A stretch of 22,522 bases of DNA from Burkholderiales bacterium. GTDB taxonomy: Bacteria > Pseudomonadota > Gammaproteobacteria > Burkholderiales > Burkholderiaceae. How positions within the stretch are numbered: the first letter of the stretch is position 1; each line of letters starts with the position of its first letter. The translations under genes and the position numbers were made by a program. Below, piece by piece: positions 1-7,970 of the stretch. The notes under the pieces were generated by a model. That model saw only the letters and a program-made list of their open reading frames with translations, ran no database searches and had not been told where the DNA came from. The DNA is taken from positions 1 through 22,522 of the forward strand of contig CANBQJ010000037.1 of assembly GCA_947371645.1 (NCBI GenBank). The letters are read 5' to 3'.

Positions 1-7
1 GGCAGCC

Positions 8-415
8 ATGTCCGGCGACGTCAAATCAGACAACCAGCCCTACGACGACATCAACATCACCCCGATGTTGGACCTGGCGTACGTGCTGCTCGTCACCTTC
101 ATCATCATGACCACGGCGTCCGTGCAGGGCGTCAAGGTCAAGTCGCCCGTGACCCTGGCGGCCAACAACCTGGCCAAGCCGCAGACCCGCGCCATCACCA
201 TCACGGCCGAGGGCGCGGTGTACCTCGACGCTTACCCCGTCACCACCGACCAGCTCAGCAGCACCCTGGCCCAGTACAAGGCCGCCAACCCCAACCTGCC
301 CGTGGTGCTCAAGGCCGACCAGGCCGCGCAGTACGACAAGGTGATGGAGGTGCTGGAAGTAGCCAAGAAGCTGGACATCACCGAAATCGGTCTGGTGACC
401 AAGCGCGCGCAGTGA
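8..415 (+). CDS. exbD: ExbD/TolR-family biopolymer transport protein (first copy)
   Basis: This 135-residue inner-membrane protein belongs to the ExbD/TolR family, which with ExbB forms a proton-driven stator that energises TonB across the periplasm. One N-terminal membrane segment (about residues 18-37) starts with the motif NITPMLDLAYVLLV. Asp22 in it corresponds to the conserved proton-path aspartate of ExbD. The remainder (about 45-135) is the periplasmic domain. Length is normal for the family. The ATG at 8 is seven bases from the window edge, so its ribosome site and the expected upstream exbB cannot be seen. A second exbD follows after 10 bases, then a tonB-like gene, so this is an operon member. 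The family is clear; the transported substrate is not. Confidence 0.93.
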   Translation: MSGDVKSDNQPYDDINITPMLDLAYVLLVTFIIMTTASVQGVKVKSPVTLAANNLAKPQTRAITITAEGAVYLDAYPVTTDQLSSTLAQYKAANPNLPVVLKADQAAQYDKVMEVLEVAKKLDITEIGLVTKRAQ

Positions 416-425
416 GGGCATTGAC

Positions 426-827
426 ATGCAAGTTCAAGAAGAAGCCAAGCCCTACGACACCATCAACGTCACGCCCATGCTGGACCTGGCCTATGTGCTG
501 CTGGTCGTGTTCATCCTCATGACCACGGCTTCGGTGCAGGGCCTGAGCGTGAGCATGCCCAAACCCAGCAACAAGCCGTCCACCGAGAAGCACGAATTGC
601 TGGTCATCCAGGTGGCGCCCGATGGCGCGCTCTACCTCAACGGCGCCGTCAAGAGCGAAGGTGAGCTGGAAGGCGAAATCAACGCCGCCAAGACGCGCGA
701 CCCGAAGATGTCCGTGGCCATCAAGGGCGACGCCAAGGCGCAGTACGCCCGCGTGGTCTCTGTCATCGACCTGTGCAACAAGCTGCAAGTCAGCATGGGC
801 CTGGTGACGGCCCGCATCGGCACCTGA
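426..827 (+). CDS. exbD: ExbD/TolR-family biopolymer transport protein (second copy)
   Basis: This is a second 133-residue ExbD paralogue. It shares with the first copy the stretch TPMLDLAYVLLV and the following MTTASVQG, so the pair probably arose by tandem duplication. Asp20 is the counterpart of the conserved transmembrane aspartate. The periplasmic parts differ more than the membrane segments. A GAGGG ribosome site overlaps the stop region of the first copy (about 414-418), which supports the ATG at 426. The stop TGA at 825-827 is part of the ribosome site of the next gene, so translation may be coupled. Known systems with two ExbD proteins exist (for example in Xanthomonas); whether these two form a mixed dimer here is inference. 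Confidence 0.93.
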   Translation: MQVQEEAKPYDTINVTPMLDLAYVLLVVFILMTTASVQGLSVSMPKPSNKPSTEKHELLVIQVAPDGALYLNGAVKSEGELEGEINAAKTRDPKMSVAIKGDAKAQYARVVSVIDLCNKLQVSMGLVTARIGT

Positions 828-834
828 GGTTCCC

Positions 835-1557
835 ATGAGCGTTGCAACGATGGGGGCCCCCATGAACCCGCAAGAGCCTGAAGAGGACGGCCAAGGCAAG
901 ACCATCCTGTGGGTGGTGCTGGGCTTGATCGCACTGGCCCTGGCTGTCTACGGCATCAGCCAGATCAAGCTGGGCAATGGCCCGGGCAAGCCTCGCCAGC
1001 AGACCGTGAAGATCATGCTGCCCGACACCCCGCCGCCGCCACCGCCCAAGCAGGAAGAGAAGCGCCCGGAGCCCAAGCCAGACGCCAGGGCGCAGCCTCA
1101 GCAGGAGCAAAAGCTGCCGACGCCGCAGGCCGAACCGCAGCAACTGAAGATGGAAGGTGCAGCGGGCAACGGCCCCAGCGCCTTTGCTTCAGGTGGGGTG
1201 AGCAGCGACTACAAGGGCGGCGCTGTGGGCATCGGCCCCGGCGGCACCGCGCCCGTGAGTGCCGAAGACCGCCGCAAGGCCCAGTTCTACGTCAACAACA
1301 TCCGCCGCCAGCTCAAGGAAGAGCTGGAAAAGCACCTCGACACCGACGCCCGCCAGCTGGAAGTCACCTTCGCCATCTGGATCAGCGCCGATGGCCACTT
1401 GAGCAGGTTCGAGTTGACGCCCAGCGGCAACGCCAAGGCCGATGCCGACGCCCAGCACGCCTTTGAAGAAGCCGCCAAGTCCATGCGCCTGGAGCGCCCG
1501 GGCGATGTGGTGCAGCCGCTGCGCATGAAGTTCACGCTGCTGCCACCCGGCCAGTGA
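835..1557 (+). CDS. TonB-family energy transducer
   Basis: This 240-residue protein has the TonB layout: a short cytoplasmic N-terminus, one membrane helix (about residues 24-41), a proline, lysine and glutamate-rich spacer (about 62-103, including a run of six prolines), a glycine-rich link (about 107-140) and a C-terminal domain (about 145-238). The last domain carries a TonB/TolA-like pattern, with ISADG followed by a hydrophobic strand and an SGN turn. The classical YP near the domain start is absent. The ATG at 835 is preceded by TGAGG, which overlaps the stop of exbD; in-frame ATGs at 850 and 862 are weaker choices. It would transmit the ExbB-ExbD energy to an outer-membrane partner. 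The porin downstream is the obvious candidate, by position only. Confidence 0.85.
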   Translation: MSVATMGAPMNPQEPEEDGQGKTILWVVLGLIALALAVYGISQIKLGNGPGKPRQQTVKIMLPDTPPPPPPKQEEKRPEPKPDARAQPQQEQKLPTPQAEPQQLKMEGAAGNGPSAFASGGVSSDYKGGAVGIGPGGTAPVSAEDRRKAQFYVNNIRRQLKEELEKHLDTDARQLEVTFAIWISADGHLSRFELTPSGNAKADADAQHAFEEAAKSMRLERPGDVVQPLRMKFTLLPPGQ

Positions 1558-1572
1558 AAACCATCCCTTTGA

Positions 1573-3303
1573 ATGAACCCGATGATGTCTCGTTTCGCAA
1601 AGAACCTCGCTCCTGGCCGTTGGCTCCCGCTGGCCATGGCCGCCGTGCTGGCCTGTCAGGTGGGCGCTGCCCATGCCCAGGCCAACGCCGACGTGGAACG
1701 CGTGCGCGCCACCACCAATGCGCTGATCGAGTCGCTGGTGGAGAGTGGCCTGCTGTCGCGCGACAAGGCCAACGCCATCCTCAAGCAGGCGGCCGAAGCC
1801 GGTGACAAGGCCGCCGCCAGCGCACCCAAGGACGCACCCAAGGACGCAAGCCCCAAGGACGCCGCCACAGCCGATGGCGCCGCCAAGCCGCCCGTGATCC
1901 GCATCCCCTACATCAGCGAGACGGTCAAGGCCGAACTGCGCGACCAGGTCAAGCAGGACGTGCTCACCCAGGCCCACAACGAGCGGTGGGGCGATGCCGG
2001 TGCGATGCCCGACTGGCTGCGCCGCATCCGCCTGGAAGGCGATGTGCGCGTGCGCTACCAAAGTGAGCTGTTCGACAAGAACAACCTGGCACCCGATGCC
2101 CCCGATGGCTACGCCACGCAAACCAGCAGTGGCCAGAACCTGGGCTGGTCGCCCGACCTGACGAACACGCAGCACGACCGCGACCGCATGACCTTGCGCG
2201 CACGCCTGGGCGTGGTCTCCGAGCTGGGCGATGGCTTCAGCACGGGCTTTCGGCTGAGCACGGGTGGCACCAGTGGTGGCGCCACGTCCGCTTCGCAGAC
2301 ACTGGGTTCGTCGCTGAACAAGTACGCTGTGGTGTGGGACCGCGCCTTCGTGCAGTACAAAGACCCATCGACCGTCGAAGCCGTGGCGGGCCGCTTTGCC
2401 AATCCCTTCTTTGGCACCGACCTCACCTGGCCTGACGACCTGAACTTCGACGGCGTGGCCGTGGGCTACAAGCCTGCGCTCGACGCCGGCCAGTCGCTGT
2501 TCATGACCGCTGGGGCCTTCCCCCTGCGCGAGTTCGAAACCAGCACCAAGGACAAGTGGCTGTACGGCGCGCAGCTGGGCGGCTCCTTCAACCTGGCCAG
2601 CTACACGCAGTTGCGCGTGGGCCTGTCGGTGTACCAGTTCGCGGGCATCCAGGGCGTGCCCGAGACCACGTTGAAGCCGACGGGGCCCAGCACGAACGTC
2701 AAACCTTACCTGCTCACCGAATACGCTGCTGGCGTGCGCATGAAGGGCAACACCCTGTTCCGCGTCAACCAGTACGACGCATCAGGTGACACCACCTGGG
2801 GCCTGGCCTCCAAGTTCACGCCCATCAACCTGACGGGCGAACTCAAGCTTCTGACCGACTACCCGGTCAACGTGCGCCTGTCTGCCGACTACGTGAACAA
2901 CCTGGGCTTCAACCTGGCCGAGATCCGCCAGCGCACCAACTTTGGCGGCAACCTGAGCCTGGCCAAGCAGACATCGGCCTACCAACTCAAGGCCACGGCT
3001 GGCTACGACCAGCCGGACAAGCTGGGCCAGTGGCAGGGCAGCCTCGCCTTCAGGCGCATGGAGCGTGACGCCTGGGTGGACGCCTTCACCGACACCACCT
3101 GGCACCTGGGTGGCACCAACTACCAGGGCTGGAGCCTCAGCGGCGTGTACGGCCTGGGCCACCGCGCCACCGCCGGTGTGCGCTGGACGAGCACCCGCAG
3201 CCTGCCCGACACGACCACCTATGGCGCGTCCAACACCGTGGGTCTGAGTGGCGTGCCACTGAAGATCGACGTGCTGCAGCTTGAAGTCAACAGCCGATTC
3301 TGA
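1573..3303 (+). CDS. Putative porin (Porin_5-like outer-membrane beta-barrel)
   Basis: This 576-residue protein has a signal peptide with likely cleavage after AHA near residue 35. After it come a helical stretch containing the pattern LIESLVESGLLSRDKANAIL (about 49-68), an alanine, lysine and aspartate-rich linker, a second helical part with IRIPYISE, and then from about residue 150 alternating polar and aromatic beta strands. It ends in an aromatic residue (SRF), the usual signal for outer-membrane barrel assembly. This architecture matches the family annotated as putative porin (Porin_5). I saw no plug domain or TonB box of a TonB-dependent receptor. ATGs at 1573, 1582 and 1585 are all possible starts. 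It lies 15 bases after the tonB-like gene, so it is probably co-transcribed. Substrate unknown. Confidence 0.82.
   Translation: MNPMMSRFAKNLAPGRWLPLAMAAVLACQVGAAHAQANADVERVRATTNALIESLVESGLLSRDKANAILKQAAEAGDKAAASAPKDAPKDASPKDAATADGAAKPPVIRIPYISETVKAELRDQVKQDVLTQAHNERWGDAGAMPDWLRRIRLEGDVRVRYQSELFDKNNLAPDAPDGYATQTSSGQNLGWSPDLTNTQHDRDRMTLRARLGVVSELGDGFSTGFRLSTGGTSGGATSASQTLGSSLNKYAVVWDRAFVQYKDPSTVEAVAGRFANPFFGTDLTWPDDLNFDGVAVGYKPALDAGQSLFMTAGAFPLREFETSTKDKWLYGAQLGGSFNLASYTQLRVGLSVYQFAGIQGVPETTLKPTGPSTNVKPYLLTEYAAGVRMKGNTLFRVNQYDASGDTTWGLASKFTPINLTGELKLLTDYPVNVRLSADYVNNLGFNLAEIRQRTNFGGNLSLAKQTSAYQLKATAGYDQPDKLGQWQGSLAFRRMERDAWVDAFTDTTWHLGGTNYQGWSLSGVYGLGHRATAGVRWTSTRSLPDTTTYGASNTVGLSGVPLKIDVLQLEVNSRF
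1822..1860 (+). repeat. Short tandem repeat in the porin linker
   Basis: The unit GCACCCAAGGAC occurs twice back to back (1822-1833 and 1834-1845) and is followed by a variant GCAAGCCCCAAGGAC (1846-1860). It encodes repeated PKDA-type residues in the flexible linker between the signal peptide and the barrel. It is likely a slippage-prone, low-complexity spacer rather than a functional site. Confidence 0.7.
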
Positions 3304-3313
3304 TGAGGTCGCC

Positions 3314-3991
3314 ATGATGCAGTTGTTCCGAATTGAAAGCCGCGGTCCGCTGTGGCCGGTGTGCGTCGCGCTCTTGATGGCCACCAGCCTGGCCCACGCC
3401 GAGCCCAGCAGCCGCGAACGCGAAGCCCTGCGCCGCGCCCAGCAAAGCCTGCGTGCCGCGCAAGAAGAGCGCGATGCCATCGTCGGCGAGAAGGCCGCGC
3501 TGGCCACCGACAAGACCAAGCTGGAAGGCGAGCTCAAGCAGGTGGCTGCCAAGGTGCGTGGCGCCGAGTCCCAGGCCGCTGGCCTCAAGGCCCGTGTGGC
3601 CCAGCTGGAGGCCAGCCTGGCCGAGCAGCAAAAGGCCGTGGCCGATGGCCAGTCCCGTGAAGCCGCACTGGGTGAGCAGATCAAGCAAACCGAGGCCAAG
3701 CTGGCCGAACAGGTGCGCGTGGTCGGCACCGTGCAGGCCCTGCTGGCCGAACGCACCCGCGAAGCTCAGACCCTGAGCCTGCAGAACCAGGCCATGTACA
3801 AGGCCGGCCTGGAGGCCATCGAGCTCTACCGCGCCCAATCGCCATCGGCCTTCCTGCAGGCCCGCGACAAGGTGCTGGGCTGGGAGAACGTCAAGGTCGA
3901 GAATGTGGCCGAAACCTTGCGCGACCGCATGGACGATGCGCGCTACAAGCCCTTGCCCGCAGAAGCCACCGCATCCGGACGCGTAAACTGA
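3314..3991 (+). CDS. Secreted periplasmic coiled-coil protein of unknown function
   Basis: This 225-residue protein starts with a signal peptide, with likely cleavage at LAHA/EP around residue 29. It is followed by a long alanine, glutamate and lysine-rich coiled coil (about 32-160) and a short C-terminal part (about 165-225) with mixed composition. No catalytic motif is visible. The start was placed at the ATG at 3314 because a GAGG ribosome site ends at 3308; the next ATG at 3317 is equally possible. An in-frame TTG at 3281 inside the porin gene would destroy the signal peptide and was not used. It begins 10 bases after the porin stop, so it is the last gene of the ExbD-TonB-porin operon. 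It may bridge or brace the envelope complex; that role is inference. Confidence 0.8.
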   Translation: MMQLFRIESRGPLWPVCVALLMATSLAHAEPSSREREALRRAQQSLRAAQEERDAIVGEKAALATDKTKLEGELKQVAAKVRGAESQAAGLKARVAQLEASLAEQQKAVADGQSREAALGEQIKQTEAKLAEQVRVVGTVQALLAERTREAQTLSLQNQAMYKAGLEAIELYRAQSPSAFLQARDKVLGWENVKVENVAETLRDRMDDARYKPLPAEATASGRVN

Positions 3992-4024
3992 AAGGCACCC
4001 CCTTTCACGCGACCCGGAGCCCCC

Positions 4025-4357
4025 ATGCCCCTCACCCTGCGCAGTCAGGCTACCGACGACCTGCTGCTCCTCAACGACCTGGCCAAGGCCCTGCTGGGTG
4101 CCTTCGGCAAGGACGCCTCGCAGCCGGGCATCCTGCAACCTGAGGACATGCCTGCCGCTCTGGTGGTCCTGCGCGGCTTGCCGGACGGCCCCACGCCGCC
4201 CGACGAGCCGGCCGCTGAACCGGGCGAGCTGCCGGCCCACCAGGCCGAGCCCTCGTTTGCGGACGAGCCTGTGCCCCTGCGGCGCCGCGCCGTGCCGCTG
4301 GTGCGCATGATCGAGTTCGCCCTGGCCGAACGCAAGCCCATCGTCTGGGGCGTCTGA
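4025..4357 (+). CDS. DUF1840-family protein
   Basis: This 110-residue protein matches the DUF1840 pattern known from betaproteobacteria. It has an N-terminal LTLRSQATDDLLLL stretch, a GILQPEDMPAAL segment (about residues 37-48), an acidic and proline-rich middle, and the C-terminal block RRRAVPLVRMIEFA ending in IVWGV. It has no signal peptide or membrane helix and its function is unknown. A GGAG ribosome site (4016-4019) precedes the ATG. It sits 33 bases after the coiled-coil gene on the same strand, so read-through from the upstream operon is possible, but its family is usually not tied to transport. Confidence 0.85.
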   Translation: MPLTLRSQATDDLLLLNDLAKALLGAFGKDASQPGILQPEDMPAALVVLRGLPDGPTPPDEPAAEPGELPAHQAEPSFADEPVPLRRRAVPLVRMIEFALAERKPIVWGV

Positions 4358-4359
4358 AC

Positions 4360-4373
4360 CCCCCTGCCGGGGG
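4360..4373 (+). terminator. Weak hairpin after DUF1840 gene
   Basis: Five Cs, a TGCC loop and five Gs form a GC-only stem two bases after the stop codon at 4357. There is no T-run behind it, so it may be only a pause or a weak terminator between the upstream genes and the phosphatase gene. Confidence 0.3.
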
Positions 4374-4415
4374 CGGGTCTTGTGCGGTGCAGCATGCTTG
4401 AGGCATGATGCCCAC

Positions 4416-5108
4416 ATGCCCGAACACGTCACCCGCCTGCTCGTCATCCGCCATGGCGAAACCGCCTGGAACACCGAAGGACGCATCCAGGGGCACATCG
4501 ACATCCCGCTCAATGACAAGGGGCGCTGGCAGGCCGATCGCCTGGCCACGGCCTTGATCGACGAAGACATCCACGCCATCTACAGCAGCGACCTGGAACG
4601 CGCCCGCGACACGGCCCAGGCCGTGGCCAGTGCCCTGAACCAGCCCTTGCAACTGCACACCGGCCTGCGCGAACGCCACTTTGGCCGCCTGGAAGGCAAC
4701 ACGCAGGCGGAGGTGGCCGCCCAATGGCCCGAAGAAGGCCGCCGCTGGCGCGAACGCGACCCCAGCTACGGCCCTGAAGGTGGCGAAACCCTGCAGGCCT
4801 TTTACGAGCGCAGCGTGGGCGTGCTCACGGCGCTGGCCCAACAGCACCCGGGCCAGACCATCGTGGTGGTGGCCCATGGCGGCGTGCTGGATTGCTTCTA
4901 CCGTGCGGCCAACCGACTGCCGCTGGACGTGCCGCGCAGCTGGAAAGTGGGCAATGCCTGCGTCAACCGCCTGCTCTACAGCCCCGAAGGCTTCACCATG
5001 CTGGCCTGGGCCGATGACCGGCACCTCGAAGAAGCTGCGCTGGACGAAGCCACGGACGGTGGCACCCAGCCACAACCCCAGCTCCAGGCCTGGTCCCGCC
5101 AGGCCTGA
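4416..5108 (+). CDS. Histidine phosphatase family protein (phosphoglycerate-mutase-like)
   Basis: This is a 230-residue cytosolic member of histidine phosphatase branch 1. The catalytic RHGE motif lies at residues 12-15, with His13 as the phospho-acceptor. Arg62 (SSDLERA), Glu86 (LRERHFG) and His154 (VVAHGG) complete the usual active site. Such proteins are often labelled phosphoglycerate mutase, but many are cofactor-independent phosphatases of small phosphate esters, and the substrate cannot be told from sequence. The ATG at 4416 was chosen because the family begins a few residues before the RHG motif; a TTG at 4380 adds 12 residues without similarity. The stop codon abuts that of arsA on the other strand. 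Confidence 0.88.
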   Translation: MPEHVTRLLVIRHGETAWNTEGRIQGHIDIPLNDKGRWQADRLATALIDEDIHAIYSSDLERARDTAQAVASALNQPLQLHTGLRERHFGRLEGNTQAEVAAQWPEEGRRWRERDPSYGPEGGETLQAFYERSVGVLTALAQQHPGQTIVVVAHGGVLDCFYRAANRLPLDVPRSWKVGNACVNRLLYSPEGFTMLAWADDRHLEEAALDEATDGGTQPQPQLQAWSRQA

Positions 5109-6857
5109 TCAGGAAGCCAGCAGGCCCTGCAATGCCGCCAGGCCCACTGGCGCCTGGGCCAGCCATGGCACCGCAAACGTTTTTTGGGCCAGGCCGCCAG
5201 CCAGCCGCGCCATCTGCTGACGCTCGCCGTTCAGCCTGGCCTGCAGCAAGGGGTCTTGCGTGCCCGCCGCCAGGATGGATTTGTTCACCACCCAGGCAAA
5301 AGGTTCGATGTGGGCGCGGCGCAGGTCGTCTTGCAGTGCAGCGGCCTGAGACACCGGCGTCACCTCGGGCAAGGTCACCAGGATGACGTGCGTGTAGCTG
5401 GCGTCTTGCAGGCGCATCAGCGGCGTCACGACGTGCACCGAGGCCTGGCCTTCGAACTCGCGGGTCATCTGGCGGTGGTAGGCCCCGGTGGCGTCCATCA
5501 GCAACAAGGAGTGGCCTGTGGGCGCGGTGTCCAGCACCACGAAGGCCTTGCGCCCCTCGCCCACGGTGCGAGAAAAGGCATGGAAGACAGCGACCTCTTC
5601 GGTGCAGGGCGACTGCAGGTCTTCCAGCAGCAAGGCCCGTTCCTGCTCATTGAGCTTGGGCCCGCGTGCGGCCATGATCTTGTCGATGTAGTGCTGTGTC
5701 TCGGCCTTGGGGTCGATGCGGCTCAGCTGCAAGCCTGGCAGTTCGCCATTCAGGGTCATGGCCAGGTGGGCCGCCGGGTCGGTGGTGCTGAGGTGCACGC
5801 TGTTGCCCCGCTGCACCAGGCCCACGGCCAGGGCGGCGGCAATGGTGGTCTTGCCCACGCCACCCTTGCCCATCACCATGATCAGGCCATGGCCGGCAGC
5901 GGCCAGTTCGTCCACCAGCTTGTCGATGTGTTCGGTGGCCAGCGGCGTGGCGTTCTTGGGCGGCGTGCTGGCGGGCAGAGCCGGTGCGTCGCTCAGCAGC
6001 GCACGCAAGGCGGGCAGGCCCACGGTGTCGAAGGCGCGCAAGGGCACCTGGCTTTGGGGCAGGGCGCGCAAGGCCTCGGGCATGGCGCTCAGCGCCTCTT
6101 GCCCCAGGGCCTCGATGGCACGGGCGACGCCATCGTTGGGGTCGGTGGCATGGAAGACACCGTTGATGACCAGGCGCTGCTGGTTGAGGCCCAGCAGGCG
6201 CAGCTCATCGGAGGTGCGCGCGGCCTCGGCCAGGGCGCTGCGGTCCGCGCGGGCCACCAGCACGACGGTGGTCAGCGCCGGGTCGCGCAGGGCGGCCAGC
6301 GCGGCGTTGAATCGGGCCTCCTGCATCTTCAGCCCTGAGTGCGGACCCAGGCAGGAGGCGCCCCGGTCGTTGCCCTTGAGGAAGCCGCTCCAGGCCTGGG
6401 GCAGGCTCAGCAAGCGCAGGGTGTGCCCCGTGGGCGCGGTGTCGAACACGACGTGGTCGTAGGCGGCGGCCTCACCGGCCAGCAGGTTGGTGAACTCGTC
6501 AAAGGACGCGATCTCGGTGGTGCAGGCGCCAGAGAGCTGCTCGCGCACCGTGGCGCGCTCGGCCTCGGTTTGACCGGCCATCTGCGCCAGCACGCGCTGG
6601 CGGTAGGTCTCGGCGGCCACGTCCGGGTCGATGTTGAGCACCGCCAAACCGGGTGCCCCAGGCACCGGCGTGGGCGTGTTGCGCAGCTCGATCCCCAGCA
6701 TCTCATCGAGGTTGGAGGCCGCATCGGTGCTGACCAGCAGCACCCGTTTGCCCGCGTCAGCCAATGACAGTGCGGTGGCGGTGGACAGCGAGGTTTTGCC
6801 CACGCCACCTTTGCCCGTGAAGAACAGGTGGCGGGTGGGCCGGGTCAGGATGTCCAT
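5109..6857 (-). CDS. arsA: ArsA arsenite-stimulated ATPase
   Basis: This 582-residue protein is a full-length duplicated ArsA, close to the 583 residues of the plasmid R773 enzyme. The A1 half has P-loop GKGGVGKT at 15-22 and the A2 half has the same P-loop at 330-337. Each half carries the DTAPTGH signature (139-145 and 443-449). Cys112, Cys169 and Cys418 correspond in context to the three arsenite-binding cysteines 113, 172 and 422 of the R773 protein. In known systems ArsA docks on the ArsB or Acr3 pump and receives arsenite from ArsD; none of these is in the window. The ATG at 6857 lies 7 bases after the arsC stop; an upstream in-frame start at 6905 would overlap arsC and adds nothing conserved. 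Last gene of the ars operon. Confidence 0.95.
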   Translation of the reverse strand: MDILTRPTRHLFFTGKGGVGKTSLSTATALSLADAGKRVLLVSTDAASNLDEMLGIELRNTPTPVPGAPGLAVLNIDPDVAAETYRQRVLAQMAGQTEAERATVREQLSGACTTEIASFDEFTNLLAGEAAAYDHVVFDTAPTGHTLRLLSLPQAWSGFLKGNDRGASCLGPHSGLKMQEARFNAALAALRDPALTTVVLVARADRSALAEAARTSDELRLLGLNQQRLVINGVFHATDPNDGVARAIEALGQEALSAMPEALRALPQSQVPLRAFDTVGLPALRALLSDAPALPASTPPKNATPLATEHIDKLVDELAAAGHGLIMVMGKGGVGKTTIAAALAVGLVQRGNSVHLSTTDPAAHLAMTLNGELPGLQLSRIDPKAETQHYIDKIMAARGPKLNEQERALLLEDLQSPCTEEVAVFHAFSRTVGEGRKAFVVLDTAPTGHSLLLMDATGAYHRQMTREFEGQASVHVVTPLMRLQDASYTHVILVTLPEVTPVSQAAALQDDLRRAHIEPFAWVVNKSILAAGTQDPLLQARLNGERQQMARLAGGLAQKTFAVPWLAQAPVGLAALQGLLAS

Positions 6858-6864
6858 GGAGTTG

Positions 6865-7290
6865 TCAGACGCGGCGGCGCCCCTCGTGGTCGATGACGAT
6901 TTCACCGTCCTCCTTGGTGAAGGCGCCCTGCTGCGGTTGCGGCAAGATGTCGATCACCAGCTCCGAAGGCCGGCACAGGCGTGTGCCCAATGGCGTCACC
7001 ACGATGGGCCGGTTGATCAGGATGGGGTGGGCCACCATGAAGTCCAGCAGCTCGTCGTCGGTCCACTTCGGGTCGTCCAGTTTCAGCGCATCGAAGGTGT
7101 CGCCCTTGCTGCGCAGCACCTCGCGCACGGACAGGCCACACGCGGCAATGAGTCCGACCAGCGCTTCACGCGTGGGTGGTGTCTCCAGGTAGGGCACCAC
7201 CTGCGGCTCGATGCCGGCATTGCGGATCAGCGCCAGGGTGTTGCGCGAGGTGCCGCACTTCGGGTTGTGGAAGATGGTGACGGTGCTCAT
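6865..7290 (-). CDS. arsC: Glutaredoxin-coupled arsenate reductase ArsC
   Basis: This 141-residue protein is of the R773-type ArsC/Spx family, which reduces arsenate to arsenite using glutathione and glutaredoxin. The catalytic Cys12 lies in NPKCGTSRNT, and Arg60, Arg94 and Arg107 fall at the same numbers as the arsenate-binding arginines of the R773 enzyme. The ATG overlaps the aquaporin stop by four bases (ATGA on the minus strand, 7290-7287), a sign of translational coupling. It is followed by arsA after 7 bases. It is the second arsenate reductase of this operon and is unrelated in fold to the one at 7971-8474. Confidence 0.95.
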   Translation of the reverse strand: MSTVTIFHNPKCGTSRNTLALIRNAGIEPQVVPYLETPPTREALVGLIAACGLSVREVLRSKGDTFDALKLDDPKWTDDELLDFMVAHPILINRPIVVTPLGTRLCRPSELVIDILPQPQQGAFTKEDGEIVIDHEGRRRV

Positions 7291-7964
7291 GCGGAGGTCG
7301 GTGGTGGGGTGGATGTGGGGTTGGCACCCAGCAGCTGGTGCAGGCCCAGGCCGATCAGGGCGCCAGCCACCTGGGCGATCACGAAGCCAGGCACGCTGGC
7401 CGGGGCGATGCCGGCAAAGCTGTCGCTGAACATGCGCCCGAAAGCCGCAGCCGGGTTGGCGAACGAGGTGGACGCGGTGAACCAGTAGGCCGCGCCGATG
7501 TAAGCCGCCACCATGGCCGAGACCTTGGCCGCGGGTGCGCGCAGGATCACGAGCAGCAGGCCAGCCGTGGCCACCGCTTCGGCCACCCACTGGCCGTGGC
7601 CGCCGCGCAGCTTGGTGGACCACTGCAGGAGGGGCAGGTCGAACATCGCGTGGGCCAGCCAGGCCCCGCAGGCTGCCCCCGCCAGCTGCACCACCACATA
7701 CAGCCCCAGCAGGGCCCAGGGCAGCTCGCCGCGCAGGCTCATCACCAGGCTCACGGCGGGGTTGAAATGCGCGCCGCTCACCGGCCCGAAGACCTCGATC
7801 AGGATGAACAGCCCGAACACGGTGGCCAGGGTGTTGGCCAGCAGGGCCACGGCGACGTTGCCGCCCGCGAGCCGCTCCGCCATGATCCCCGAACCAATGA
7901 CCACGCACAGCAGCAATGCCGTGCCCAATGCTTCGCCCCACAGGCGGTGTGACAGCTTGCGCAT
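7287..7964 (-). CDS. aqpS: Aquaporin/MIP-family channel, AqpS-like, in arsenic operon
   Basis: This 225-residue membrane channel has about six transmembrane helices and two pore half-helices carrying NPA motifs, at residues 68-70 (GAHFNPAVS) and 170-172 (SFANPAAAF). The canonical arginine right after the second NPA is alanine here (Ala173), which suggests a wider, less water-selective pore. In Sinorhizobium meliloti, AqpS in an arsenic operon lets arsenite made by ArsC leave the cell down its gradient; position between two arsC genes supports the same role here. The start is 6 bases after the stop of the upstream arsC and the end overlaps the next arsC. Function in arsenite release is well grounded by context, but selectivity is inferred. 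Confidence 0.88.
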   Translation of the reverse strand: MRKLSHRLWGEALGTALLLCVVIGSGIMAERLAGGNVAVALLANTLATVFGLFILIEVFGPVSGAHFNPAVSLVMSLRGELPWALLGLYVVVQLAGAACGAWLAHAMFDLPLLQWSTKLRGGHGQWVAEAVATAGLLLVILRAPAAKVSAMVAAYIGAAYWFTASTSFANPAAAFGRMFSDSFAGIAPASVPGFVIAQVAGALIGLGLHQLLGANPTSTPPPTSA

Positions 7965-7970
7965 GGTGTG

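Noticed and set aside
8..827. The two exbD genes as an assembly duplication artefact
   Set aside because: They differ through most of the periplasmic domain and have different N-termini, so they are true paralogues.
5184..6338. Long open frame antisense to arsA
   Set aside because: Glycine, glutamine and histidine-rich translation with no family features, opposite an intact ArsA; third-position GC effect.
6858..6905. Upstream extension of ArsA overlapping arsC
   Set aside because: The extra 16 residues are not conserved-looking, and the ATG at 6857 gives the normal family length and spacing after the arsC stop.
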